Shown: piece after piece, positions 35,760-43,837 of the stretch
Layout: the number at the start of each line of letters is the position of its first letter
How positions within the stretch are numbered: the first letter of the stretch is position 1
Assembly: GCA_005518205.2 (NCBI GenBank)
Contig: RFFC02000003.1
Coordinates: forward strand, 88,118-152,117
Direction of reading: 5' to 3'
Origin: Hormoscilla sp. GUM202
GTDB lineage: Bacteria; Cyanobacteriota; Cyanobacteriia; Cyanobacteriales; Desertifilaceae
Length of the DNA: 64,000 bases
The notes under the pieces: generated by a model
Told to the model about the DNA's origin: nothing
The model's input: the letters and a program-made list of their open reading frames with translations, nothing else
Databases searched by the model: none
Made by a program: the position numbers and the translations under genes

Positions 35760-35836
35760 GGACTTTAGTCCTTACTCCCTAACTCGCAGATGAGGACTAA
35801 AGTCCTCACTACTTAATAAAAATTACGAATTGACAA

Positions 35837-36439
35837 ATGAGCAATGAAGAATGGATAGAAATTGGTACAATAGTTGCGCCCCACGCCCTGAATGGGGAAA
35901 TGCGAGTTTATCCTAATACTGACTTTCCCGAACGGTTTCTCGAACCCGGAAAAAGATGGCTACAACAGGGAGATCGGGAACCGGAACCGGTAGAATTGCT
36001 GGGGGGACGCTATATTCCGGGGAAGGGTTTATATGTGGTAAAATTGGCAGGGATAGAATATCGCGACCAAGCGGAAGCTTTGCGAGATGCTAAATTATTG
36101 GTGCCAGAAAGCGATCGCCCCCTGCTGGAAGAGGAAGAATATCACGTGAGAGACTTGCTGAAACTGGAAGTATTTAACCAACTGACAGGAGAGGCGATCG
36201 GTGTTGTAGTAGATATAATACCAGCGGGGAACGATCTGCTAGAAGTGCAGTTGCACAAACAACCAGAACTGCCGTCGGAGAAGTCAAATGCCCCCATTCC
36301 GAATAGAAAGAGTAAAATTAGAAAAAAGCAGCCAAGGAAACCAGTTACGGTTTTGATTCCCTTTGTCAAGGAAATTGTGCCAGTGGTAGACTTGGAAAAT
36401 CGGAGAATGGAGATAGCGCCTCCTCCAGGTTTGCTATAA
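35837..36439 (+). CDS. rimM: Ribosome maturation factor RimM
   Basis: 16S rRNA processing / 30S assembly factor. N-terminal beta barrel [20 protein letters not shown] (G-x-I-x-x-x-H-G-x-x-G-x-V-x-V type) and the PRC-barrel [20 protein letters not shown], then [21 protein letters not shown] polar insert ([20 protein letters not shown]) in the PRC domain makes it 200 aa, a feature I associate with cyanobacterial RimM. Confidence 0.95.
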   Translation: MSNEEWIEIGTIVAPHALNGEMRVYPNTDFPERFLEPGKRWLQQGDREPEPVELLGGRYIPGKGLYVVKLAGIEYRDQAEALRDAKLLVPESDRPLLEEEEYHVRDLLKLEVFNQLTGEAIGVVVDIIPAGNDLLEVQLHKQPELPSEKSNAPIPNRKSKIRKKQPRKPVTVLIPFVKEIVPVVDLENRRMEIAPPPGLL

Positions 36440-36476
36440 TTCTGTTATGCTCGATCGAACAGGAACGACTTGAAGT

Positions 36477-36860
36477 ATGAGTCAACAAAGATATTTGGTA
36501 CGGGCGATCGGGGGAATCATAAAAAAGAGGCGATCGCATTCCACACAATTACCCACAGACATATGGGAGATCGTCAGTTGGGAAGAGTATATAGAGTTGA
36601 TTAACGATCGGGCTTATGAACAGGCGAGTGGTTATTATTACAAAGGACGGATGCCGATCGCCTCCATGCCTACAGGATACGATCGTTCGTGCGATAAAGG
36701 CATAATTTTATTTGCCGTTAACTTGTTTGGTACGATTAAAGGCATTCCTCTCAATGGGCGCCTGTAGCTTTCGTCAGGTTGGGGTGCTGGAATGTCAGCC
36801 GGATGTTTCTTATTATTGGCGAACTTGCCCAAATAGTTCCAAGAGGGACTTTTGAAAAGC
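36477..36860 (+). pseudogene. Frameshifted Uma2-family gene, 3' end lost
   Basis: Starts MSQQRYLVRAIGGIIKKRRS, then the Uma2 N-terminal core WEEYIELINDRAYEQASGYY, PTGYDRSCDKGIILFAVNLF and GTIKGIPLNGRL-stop. Beyond the stop the conserved continuation SFRQVGVLECQPDVSYY and GELAQIVPRGTF is present in shifted frames. At about 36850 it fuses to the 3' end of a DUF2283 gene, so the catalytic half is missing. Confidence 0.75.
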
Positions 36861-37171
36861 TTTATTTCCAAGTGGATGATTCTGAACCCTTGCAGTGTAC
36901 TTTGTCAACAGTCGAGATTTGAATGGTAAAAGTAGGGTGAGCACCGCCCACCAATGCGCAACAGACTGCGGGGAGGTTTCACCAGCAATTAAGAAACCCG
37001 GTATGGAATAAAAACCAGGTTTCTTAATTCATCCCCCACCGCAAGCGCGATCGCCTTCCATTCTGTTAACAATATCATCTTTGAATAGGAAAACCCGCCA
37101 GCGCGGGTTTTCTTTTTGTAGACGCGACTGGTGGTCCAGATGGCTTTGCTGCCGGAGAAAGCGTGCGATCG
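36850..37171 (-). repeat. About 320-bp block, inverted copy of 19287-19602
   Basis: Read on the minus strand, it contains the 110-bp hairpin repeat (37063-37171), AAGAAACC-type inverted repeats, GTGGGCGGTGCTCACCC, and the 3' end of a DUF2283 gene (FEKLYFQVDDSEPLQC). Similarity to the 19-kb block is near-identical across the whole length. Confidence 0.9.
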
Positions 37172-37203
37172 GCCCAGAAATACCCGATCGAAATGAAGTT
37201 AAT

Positions 37204-37701
37204 TTAGTTAATTTCTCCAAGATCGCGTAGGACTGCCTCAACAAGACTGGATTTAATGTAAATTCCATTAGCGAGCAACTGCTCAATGTAGACTTTTACT
37301 TCAGTAATCAAGCCCGCATTTTTAGCTCTACGTAAGATCCCAAGCGTCCCGATTCGAGGAATCTTTAAATGTTCTACTAATCGCCGTGCTTGGATGTCGT
37401 CTAGCAAAACTATGCTATTGGGAATAGATTGAGCTAATGCAATTGCTTCTGCTTCCCCACGATCGACTAGAAGAGATATAGGCTCTAGAATTGTAGGTAA
37501 TGGTGCTTGAATTTCAATCCATTGCGCTTGGCGGACCGCCTGTGCTCCCGGTAAGCCCGCACCTAGAACAGTAACTTCATCCCATACAGCAGGAGGAAGC
37601 AAGATCCGCTGATATAGCTGAGGCAAAAGTTCTAGCTGTTCGATAATAGCTAGAGAAATGAGCGGACTGCTATCGGCGATAATGGCAGCATTAGTCATCA
37701 C
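37204..37701 (-). CDS. DUF3368 PIN-like toxin
   Basis: 165 aa, PIN-fold ribonuclease-like toxin. Acidic residues: IIADSSPLISLA (D1), VWDEV, VDRGEAEAIALA (E), SIVLLDDIQARRLVEHLKIP (DD), then GTLGILRRAKNAGLI and a basic C-terminus. DUF3368 genes pair with UPF0175 antitoxins; here the start overlaps the antitoxin stop by 11 nt. It should be a functional pair. Confidence 0.85.
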   Translation of the reverse strand: MMTNAAIIADSSPLISLAIIEQLELLPQLYQRILLPPAVWDEVTVLGAGLPGAQAVRQAQWIEIQAPLPTILEPISLLVDRGEAEAIALAQSIPNSIVLLDDIQARRLVEHLKIPRIGTLGILRRAKNAGLITEVKVYIEQLLANGIYIKSSLVEAVLRDLGEIN

Positions 37702-37942
37702 GTAATTCGTCAGCTATTTGGTCATCGTCTAGGTTGATTACCGGGATTTTCATTCGTCCGAGTTCAAACATAAATTGGATTTTGTTCATGTGACAAAATT
37801 CAGCGGCCTTGCCTAGAGACAACCGCCGTAACTCATACAGTTTGACTGCCAGCAAGAAGACCAGTTCTGCTTCTAAATCTTGCGGTGATTTGCCCGAGGT
37901 AATGAGTAAGGAGTCCGGGTAGGAAATAGACATATCAGGCAT
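37691..37942 (-). CDS. UPF0175-family antitoxin
   Basis: 83 aa. Core motif LEAELVFLLAVKLYELRRLS, then LGKAAEFCHMNKIQFMFELG and the short C-terminus IPVINLDDDQIADELRDD, as in the helix-turn-helix UPF0175 family. It is upstream of and translationally coupled to the DUF3368 toxin. A near-identical paralogue lies at 40138-40389. Confidence 0.88.
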   Translation of the reverse strand: MPDMSISYPDSLLITSGKSPQDLEAELVFLLAVKLYELRRLSLGKAAEFCHMNKIQFMFELGRMKIPVINLDDDQIADELRDD

Positions 37943-38075
37943 AGTTGTCTGAGGTAGTTAACGGTAATGTGAACTTAGGATCGCTTTACCATACATTATA
38001 CTTACATCTTGCGCCGATCGCCATAACCCCTGGCGGGCCATGAGGCTAATCTCCAATGGCGCAAGCGCGATCGCC

Positions 38076-38699
38076 CTATGGAAACAAGTCCCGCACCCTC
38101 AAGGAACCCGCAGTCCGATCGCCGATCGCCACCTCAACTGCATCGGACAGGCTGTAATCTTGGCGCTGCTGATAAAGTGGCCCTGACGGAAGCTCAACCG
38201 GTTGGGAATAAACTTCAAGTTGCCTTTCCACAAGATTAACAATCCAATAAACCGGTATTCCCGCCCGCCCATAGAGGCGTTGTTTCAAAGTGCGATCGCG
38301 TTCCCGGGTAGAGTCAGCAACTTCCACCACTAAACTTAAGTCTCGCGCACCCGGATGGCGATCGAGATAATCGCGGGTATCGCCTCGCACGATCGCAATA
38401 TCTGGTTCCAGCTCGCTATCATCTAGTGTAATGGGTTCTTGCGAGTCTACGTACCAGCCGTCAGGAGCGATCGCCTCCAGAGCATTTCGAGTTAGCTTAG
38501 TAGCAGCGCGATGTTGAGGATTTTTGGGCATTTTCGGAATTAACCAACCTGACAGCAGTTCGATCGCATCATCGTCGGAGAGGATACCCGATCGAATCAT
38601 TTGGTGATACTGCTCGACCGTCAAGCGCCAAACAGGTTCAGTGGGTACAGCCAGAGGTTGGCTCTTAATTTGCCGATCTGTTTTAGTAGAGACAGACAA
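38076..38699 (-). CDS. Uma2-family (DUF820) endonuclease-fold protein
   Basis: 207 aa. Conserved: WRLTVEQYHQMIRSGILSDD, AIELLSGWLIPKMPKNPQH, SELEPDIAIVRGDTRDYLDR (P-D), LSLVVEVADSTRERDRTLKQ (E-V-x-D-S-x-x-x-D-x-x-x-K) and GIPVYWIVNLVERQLEVYSQ. The D...E-x-x...K set is the PD-(D/E)XK-like core. One of three Uma2 loci in the window (also 25972, 36477). Role unknown. Confidence 0.9.
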   Translation of the reverse strand: MSVSTKTDRQIKSQPLAVPTEPVWRLTVEQYHQMIRSGILSDDDAIELLSGWLIPKMPKNPQHRAATKLTRNALEAIAPDGWYVDSQEPITLDDSELEPDIAIVRGDTRDYLDRHPGARDLSLVVEVADSTRERDRTLKQRLYGRAGIPVYWIVNLVERQLEVYSQPVELPSGPLYQQRQDYSLSDAVEVAIGDRTAGSLRVRDLFP

Positions 38700-38766
38700 T
38701 TCTTTTCTCCTGTCAGAGCTTATCCCATCCTAGCACATCCGCTCTGGCTCTATCAGCTTCCTTGAC

Positions 38767-38808
38767 GGTGTCTCCTGGGAGCGCTACTCGCACAAAAGAG
38801 GAGACACC
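38767..38808. repeat. Hairpin with conserved GGGAGCGCTACTCGCAC loop
   Basis: Perfect 10-bp stem GGTGTCTCCT (38767-38776) / AGGAGACACC (38799-38808). The loop carries GGGAGCGCTACTCGCAC, almost the loop at 33373-33388. Confidence 0.85.
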
Positions 38809-38814
38809 GCTCAG

Positions 38815-39183
38815 TCATCCGACAGTCTGAGGTTTAGCTATTTTATCTTCTCTGTGAGCCCCAGCGTCAACTTCTCCATGCTTGTCCCGATGCACAAACT
38901 CGCCAAACAGCTCAAAAAACCTATCCAAAGCTTCCCTCTCATCTTCAGAATAAAAGAGAATGATTCGATCCCATGACTGAGTTGAAGGTTGGTCAAATCG
39001 CCTCTCGATCCACTCTTGAAACTCTTCAAATTCCCGTTCTTCTTCTGTGATCGGCACTTCCATTTCTCTTCGCGCCAAGCTGTACCCATCCAAAAACACC
39101 TGCAAATGACTAAGCGATCGCCTCCCCAAATACATGGAAGGTCTTTGTTTAATCTTTGTCAACATTTCATAAAAACTGCTCAT
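38815..39183 (-). CDS. Putative immunity protein paired with papain-fold toxin
   Basis: 122 aa from ATG at 39183 (a GAGGG and A-rich stretch precede it; an upstream start at 39207 is possible). Sequence: MSSFYEMLTKIKQRPSMYLG, RRSLSHLQVFLDGYSLARRE, then a glutamate-rich segment, WIERRFDQPSTQSWDRIILF and DEREALDRFFELFGEFV. It is acidic, fitting an inhibitor of a cysteine-protease-like toxin. It starts 32 nt after the toxin gene. I recognise the MYLG...GYSLAR wording from small proteins beside polymorphic toxins, not a named family. Confidence 0.6.
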   Translation of the reverse strand: MSSFYEMLTKIKQRPSMYLGRRSLSHLQVFLDGYSLARREMEVPITEEEREFEEFQEWIERRFDQPSTQSWDRIILFYSEDEREALDRFFELFGEFVHRDKHGEVDAGAHREDKIAKPQTVG

Positions 39184-39215
39184 CTTCTTTTCCCTCAATA
39201 TTTGCATTCCGCTAG

Positions 39216-39599
39216 CTAAAAATCAATTTCTGTCACCTCAAATCCACTTTCCAGATCCAGAGCTATACAATACAAGTTAGCCATCCAATCCTCTCTCAGA
39301 ATTCCTTCATGATGAATATTATCAAAAATCAGCTCCTCTCCTCCAATTGTAACGGCAATTCCTTCATGACGACCATTCGTAGCAATATTCCGCTGAAGAC
39401 CCTCATGGTATATGTTACCATACTTCCCCTTAGCGCGTCCCGTGTATAATTTAATCTGCTTGCCTGAAATCCCTCTTGCGGTTAAAAACTCCTTAATAGC
39501 CTGAGCGCAAGGAGCACATTCAAATAGCTTGAATTGACTTGCTACCATCATAATTTGCTGGCGCAACTGCGTATCAAACCAGGAACTAAATTCTGACAT
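39216..39599 (-). CDS. Papain-fold toxin domain protein (Tox-PL-2-like)
   Basis: 127 aa, a free-standing toxin domain. Candidate catalytic residues: Cys28 or Cys31 in FECAPCAQAIKEFLTARG, His78 in NGRHEGIAVTIGG, Asp93/Asn94 in IFDNIHHEGI, the C-H-D order of papain-fold toxins. The central GKQIKLYTG ... YGNIYHEGL is also family-like. No secretion or delivery domain is attached, so this could be a solitary toxin-immunity cassette or a C-terminal tip cut from a larger polymorphic toxin. Confidence 0.7.
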   Translation of the reverse strand: MSEFSSWFDTQLRQQIMMVASQFKLFECAPCAQAIKEFLTARGISGKQIKLYTGRAKGKYGNIYHEGLQRNIATNGRHEGIAVTIGGEELIFDNIHHEGILREDWMANLYCIALDLESGFEVTEIDF

Positions 39600-39675
39600 A
39601 TGCTATTGCTTTTATTTATATCTTTTGTTACGATCTATCTTCTCTAAAACTTTCTCAAGCCTTGACTAGATTTTA

Positions 39676-39966
39676 TCACAGTAACACCGCCTCTTGCAAC
39701 ACCCGATCGCGGATGCGAGTTTTCAAACCATTTTCCGTCACCACATCCACCTTTCTCCCCAACAAGCTTTCCAACTCACGAATTAATCGTACTGGAAACC
39801 AAGGACTGAGATTTTCTCCTAAATCTATCAAAAAATCCACATCGCTATCCGCATCAGCTTCTCCCCTCGCTACCGAACCAAAAACCCGCACATTAATAGC
39901 GCCATGTTTTGCCGCTATTTCCAATATTTTTTCTCGCTTTTCTTTCAGCATTTCTTCAATTTCCAT
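39676..39966 (-). CDS. MNT-type minimal nucleotidyltransferase (MntA-like), intact copy
   Basis: 96 aa from ATG 39966. Contains the polymerase-beta-like catalytic signature VRVFGSVARGEADADSDVDF (G-S-x-x-R-G...D-x-D). MntA proteins AMPylate or otherwise modify HEPN toxins; no HEPN (DUF86) partner gene lies adjacent, so it is an orphan here. Two pseudogene paralogues (18446, 40659) share a 7-bp insertion absent from this copy. Confidence 0.88.
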   Translation of the reverse strand: MEIEEMLKEKREKILEIAAKHGAINVRVFGSVARGEADADSDVDFLIDLGENLSPWFPVRLIRELESLLGRKVDVVTENGLKTRIRDRVLQEAVLL

Positions 39967-40049
39967 TATCCGATCTCCTCTATTAGCACGGCTATTTTTA
40001 CTACATGTCCATCTTAGCACCCACTCTTTCCGCAAGCGATCGGCAATTA

Positions 40050-40148
40050 TTAATCATGATGGGTGATAGGCAAAAGCTCTAACTGTTCGATAATAGCTAG
40101 AGAAATGAGCGGACTGCTATCGGCGATAATGGCAGCATTAGTCATCAC
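40050..40148 (-). pseudogene. Truncated DUF3368 toxin gene
   Basis: The first 27 codons match the intact toxin (TNAAIIADSSPLISLAIIEQ-LELLP), then the frame diverges to ITHHD and a stop at 40050. The rest of the PIN domain is gone. It still overlaps the intact UPF0175 antitoxin gene as in the complete pair. Confidence 0.85.
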
Positions 40149-40389
40149 GTAATTCGTCAGCGATTTGGTCATCGTCTAGGTTTATTACCGGTATTTTCAT
40201 TCGTCCGAGTTCAAACATAAATTTGATTTTGTTCATGGGACAAAATTCAGCGGCCTTGCCTAGAAACAACCGCCGTAACTCATACAGTTTGACTGCCAGC
40301 AAGAAGACCAGTTCTGCTTCTAAATCTTGGGGTGATTTGCCCGAGGTAATGAGTAAGTCCTCGGGGTAGGAAATAGACAGATCGGGCAT
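40138..40389 (-). CDS. UPF0175-family antitoxin, orphan copy
   Basis: 83 aa, nearly identical to the protein at 37691-37942 (few substitutions: MPDLSISYPEDLLITSG, LFLGKAAEFCPMNKIKFMFE). Its toxin partner is cut to a stub. It may now act as a solo antitoxin able to neutralise the intact neighbour toxin 2.4 kb away; this is inferred. Confidence 0.85.
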   Translation of the reverse strand: MPDLSISYPEDLLITSGKSPQDLEAELVFLLAVKLYELRRLFLGKAAEFCPMNKIKFMFELGRMKIPVINLDDDQIADELRDD

Positions 40390-40494
40390 AGTTGTCTGAG
40401 GTAGTTAATCTGGTGTAATGCGATCGGTATCACTTGAAAATACATTATACTTACATCTTGCACCGATCGCAACAACCAGCTTTTTATATCATGT

Positions 40495-40590
40495 TTTCAG
40501 TCGGTTTTAACCGACTTTAGCTATTAGCCGGGGGTTTTAACCCCCGGCGGGCCATGAGGCTAATCGAGAATGGTGCAATATCTCAGTTAT
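40495..40590. repeat. Dispersed GGGTTTTAACCCC hairpin block
   Basis: GTCGGTTTTAACCGAC and CGGGGGTTTTAACCCCCG stems, GGCGGGCCATGAG and GGTGCAATATCTCAGTT follow in the same order as at 26860-27015. Confidence 0.8.
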
Positions 40591-40658
40591 AGCATAATTA
40601 GGCGCTTCCGGAGGTACAGTGCGATCGCCTCTCAAATCTCTCCGTTGACTAGATTTTA

Positions 40659-40956
40659 TCACAGCAACACCGCCTCTGGCAATACCCGATCGCGGATGCG
40701 AGGTTTCAGACCATTTTCGGTCACCACATCCACCTTTCTCCCCAGCAAGCTTTCCAACTCGCGAATTAATCGTACTGGAAACCAAGGACTGAGATTTTCT
40801 CCTAAATCTATCAAAAAATCCACATCACTATCCGCATCAGCTTCTCCCCCAGCTTCTAGCTACCGAACCAAAAACCCGCACATTCCTAGCGCCATGTTTC
40901 GCCGCTATTTGCAGGATATCTTCTTGCTGTTCTTTCAGCAGTTCGTAAATTTACAT
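40659..40956 (-). pseudogene. MNT-type nucleotidyltransferase, broken copy 2
   Basis: The former start ATG (40954-40956) is followed directly by a TAA codon. The body IYELLKEQQEDILQIAAKHG leads to VARSWGRS-stop because of the same extra 7 nt (AAGCTGG) as at 18446-18743, after which the conserved SDVDFLIDLGENLSPWF is in another frame. Two lesions, so a clear pseudogene. Confidence 0.85.
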
Positions 40957-41174
40957 CGCCCGATCGCCTCTATTAGCACGCTACACGCTCCGCTATTTTG
41001 ACTACATCATCCATCTTAGCACGCAACCCAATATTTCGGCAAGCGATCTGCAATTATTAATACCGAGAAACCCGGTAAATCCTGCGAAACAGGGTTTCTT
41101 AGACTTGACAATATCCATCCATGCTAGCTATAATCTACAATACAAGCAATAGTTCAGATAGTGAAGAGGTCGAG

Positions 41175-41468
41175 ATGACAAAAACAGCTACTCATAATGT
41201 GCTATTGGCACCAGAACAATATGAAACCCTAGCCCAGATGGCCAGTCAAGAAGGTCGCAGCATTTCCGATCTAGCACAAGAAATGGTGCGCTTAGGGCTA
41301 GAAACTCGGGAAAAGCAAAAACAGCACAACTTGGAAATCCTCGATCGTTTAACCCTTCTCCGGGAAGAAATATACCAAACCCACGGGATGTTCCCAGGCG
41401 ATCTAGTTGCCCAAGTCCGGGCCGAACGGGAAAAACAAATTGACAGAGTAATGAGAGGTGAAGCATGA
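41175..41468 (+). CDS. Ribbon-helix-helix-like antitoxin (VapB type)
   Basis: About 97 aa from ATG 41175. The N-terminus HNVLLAPEQYETLAQMASQE-GRSISDLAQEMVRLGLE is a ribbon-helix-helix DNA-binding domain; the C-terminal REKQKQHNLEILDRLTLLRE ... FPGDLVAQVRAEREKQIDRV would bind the toxin. It overlaps the PIN gene by 4 nt (ATGA). Confidence 0.82.
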   Translation: MTKTATHNVLLAPEQYETLAQMASQEGRSISDLAQEMVRLGLETREKQKQHNLEILDRLTLLREEIYQTHGMFPGDLVAQVRAEREKQIDRVMRGEA

Positions 41469-41896
41469 AAGTAGTGCCCGACTCGAATCTGATCGTAGCG
41501 CTAGTAATACCAGTTCCCTATACGGCAGCAGCTACCCGCAAGATGCAACAATGGCAAAATACGAATGTTGAACTTGTGGTGCCCACTTTATGGGCTTATG
41601 AGGTAGTTTCCACCCTCCGCAAGGCCGTTGCTATCAGTGGACTTTCTGCTGACAGAGTGGCTGCTGGTCTCCAGTATATCCTATCTTTGAACATTCCCCA
41701 AGTACCGCCCACGCCTGCACTTCACCAACAAGCGCTTATTTGGGCAGGGAGACTGAATCAGATCGTCGCCTATGATGCTGCCTACCTTGCCTTAGCTGAG
41801 TCCCAAGACGCAGAATTTTGGACAGCAGATCGGCGAATTGCTGATGCCGCCAGAAACCTCAATATTTCCTGGGTACACCATATTGAAGAAGCTTGA
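41465..41896 (+). CDS. PIN-domain toxin (VapC type)
   Basis: 143 aa. PIN acidic residues: VVPDSNLIVALV (D), WAYEVVSTLRKA (E), IVAYDAAYLALAESQDAEFW (D), TADRRIADAARNL (D). This is a complete VapC-like ribonuclease. The start codon overlaps the antitoxin stop in an ATGA arrangement. Confidence 0.9.
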   Translation: MKVVPDSNLIVALVIPVPYTAAATRKMQQWQNTNVELVVPTLWAYEVVSTLRKAVAISGLSADRVAAGLQYILSLNIPQVPPTPALHQQALIWAGRLNQIVAYDAAYLALAESQDAEFWTADRRIADAARNLNISWVHHIEEA

Positions 41897-42254
41897 TATC
41901 TGGGCAAAGTTTCCCCGCAAAAGCAGGTGCCGATGAGTATCAGTATGACCCAGAAACCAGGTAGATGAGCTGACCCTTTCGCTGTCCGATCGCTTTTCTG
42001 CTGGGGATAGGGCGCGATCGGACAGGCTGGCGCTGTTCGCAGTCAGAACTGCAAGGGCTGTCCCTGGTGCCCTACCACTACCACTGGTGGGCGGTGCCGG
42101 CACGGCCCACCCTACCAGTTACTCTGTGGTCGTTACAGCCCCTTGTCTCCCGGCAGGCGATCGCCAAGGATTTAGATCGATATAGATGGTCTCACCCCTT
42201 AGCTGCTAATGTAGGATGGTACCCCAACAGACCCCTAGCGCCTAACACCTAGTT
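41897..42254. other. Intergenic DNA with GTGGGCGGTGCC hairpin
   Basis: Contains CCACTGGTGGGCGGTGCCGG and GGCACGGCCCACCCTACCAG (about 42081-42115), the same palindrome family as 8867, 19506, 21909 and 36934. No gene is seen. Confidence 0.5.
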
Positions 42255-43340
42255 ATGCCCCGACCTGTCTTATACATCGCCATCACCAATCACGGATTCG
42301 GTCATGCCGTGAGAGCATCATCGGTGGCCGCAGCCCTGAAGCAGATATATCCCGATCTGCTGCTGATTCTGGTGACAGCCGCACCGCGATGGTTGCTAGA
42401 ATCCTACATTCGGGGGGATTTCATTCATCGCCCCCGGGCCTTGGACGTGGGCGTGATTCAATCTGATAGCTTGACAATGGATAAGGACGCCACCCTCGAA
42501 AAATTGCGGCATATTCGCGCTCAACAAAAATCAATTGTCGCCGGAGAAGTCAGTTATATCCGTCAAAATCGGGTAGGTCTAGTTTTGGCCGATATCCCCC
42601 CCTTGGCAGCGGAAATTGCCACAGCCGCAGGCATTCCCTGTTGGATGTTGAGTAATTTCGGTTGGGATTTTATTTATCGAGATTGGGGCGGTGAGTTTCT
42701 CGAAATTGCCCATTGGATTCGCCAGTCTTACCAAAAGTGCGATCGCCTATTTCGCCTCCCCCTCTACGAACCCATGACTGCCTTTGAGAATATTACCGAT
42801 GTCGGGTTAACTGGGGGCAACCCCCGCTATACTGCTGCCGAAATCCGCGATCGCCTGGAACTAACAGCACCTCGGGAAAAAACCATCTTACTCACCTTTG
42901 GGGGACTGAGTTTGCAGGCCATTCCCTACCAAATATTGCCACAGTTTCCCGATTGGCAATTCATCACCCTGGATCGACAAGCACCTGACTTACCCAATTT
43001 ACTGAAAATTTCCGGTCAAGAATACCGTCCCGTAGACATAATGCCAGCCTGCGGGCGCGTCATTTCTAAACCTGGATACAGCACCTTTGCCGAAGCCATG
43101 AGACAGGAAGTACCAATTATCTCTCTCACCAGGGAGGGTTTTCCCGAAGCACCTCTGTTGCTGGCCGGCATTCAAGATTATAGTTATCATCAAATTATTA
43201 CCCCCCCAGAGTTTTACTCTAGCAATTGGCAGTTCCTGCGGCAAGCACCCCTGCCCCCCCGCCAGCAGTCACCCTTGGATAAAAATGGCAGCCAGGCGAT
43301 CGCCCGAGAAGTAGCCAACTATTTTCATAGTATAACATAA
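42255..43340 (+). CDS. Glycosyltransferase-like protein (GT-B, MurG/UGT-like)
   Basis: 361 aa. N-terminal Rossmann half begins LYIAITNHGFGHAVRASSVA-AALKQ (G-x-G-H), with a later VLADIPPLAAEIATAAGIPC. The C-terminal half shows ILLTFGGLSLQAIPYQIL, FITLDRQAPDLPNLLKIS and the nucleotide-sugar region MPACGRVISKPGYSTFAEAM then VPIISLTREGFPEAPLL. Donor and acceptor unknown. Followed 19 nt later by the YjbQ gene. Confidence 0.82.
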   Translation: MPRPVLYIAITNHGFGHAVRASSVAAALKQIYPDLLLILVTAAPRWLLESYIRGDFIHRPRALDVGVIQSDSLTMDKDATLEKLRHIRAQQKSIVAGEVSYIRQNRVGLVLADIPPLAAEIATAAGIPCWMLSNFGWDFIYRDWGGEFLEIAHWIRQSYQKCDRLFRLPLYEPMTAFENITDVGLTGGNPRYTAAEIRDRLELTAPREKTILLTFGGLSLQAIPYQILPQFPDWQFITLDRQAPDLPNLLKISGQEYRPVDIMPACGRVISKPGYSTFAEAMRQEVPIISLTREGFPEAPLLLAGIQDYSYHQIITPPEFYSSNWQFLRQAPLPPRQQSPLDKNGSQAIAREVANYFHSIT

Positions 43341-43359
43341 AAATTGACCAATTCCCAAG

Positions 43360-43779
43360 ATGAGTAATTATCAACAGCAACTGCGAATCAAAACCAGAGG
43401 CAAATCCTTTTGCCGCATCACATCTAACGTGCAAGAAATAGTCACATATTCAGGGATCCAAACGGGACTATGTACCATATTTTTGCGTCACACATCAGCT
43501 AGCTTGCTGATCCAAGAAAACGCCGATCCAGACGTGCTCAAAGACATGGAAAACTTCTTTGCCAAGCTAGTGCCAGAGGATGGCAAAAGCTACATTCACG
43601 CTCTAGAAGGACCGGACGACATGCCTGCCCATATTCGCACGGCCCTCACCAAGACATCAGAACAGATCCCCATTCATCAAGGAAAATTGCTGCTAGGAAC
43701 CTGGCAGGGAATATACCTTTGGGAGCACCGGCAGCAGGGGCATTCCCGAGAAATCATCGTTCACATTACCGGCAATTGA
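43360..43779 (+). CDS. YjbQ/UPF0047 family protein
   Basis: 139 aa, single-domain beta-sheet protein. Conserved: RGKSFCRITSNVQEIV, IQTGLCTIFLRHTSASLLIQ (H-T-S-A), ENADPDVLKDMENFF, HALEGPDDMPAHIRTALTKT and GTWQGIYLWEHRQQGHSREI (H residues). The family has weak thiamine-phosphate-synthase-like activity in some reports; the physiological role is unclear. Confidence 0.92.
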   Translation: MSNYQQQLRIKTRGKSFCRITSNVQEIVTYSGIQTGLCTIFLRHTSASLLIQENADPDVLKDMENFFAKLVPEDGKSYIHALEGPDDMPAHIRTALTKTSEQIPIHQGKLLLGTWQGIYLWEHRQQGHSREIIVHITGN

Positions 43780-43837
43780 GCTAAAATAATATTATTCAGA
43801 AACACCCCACATAAGGGGTGCCAGCTTATCAGGGTGG

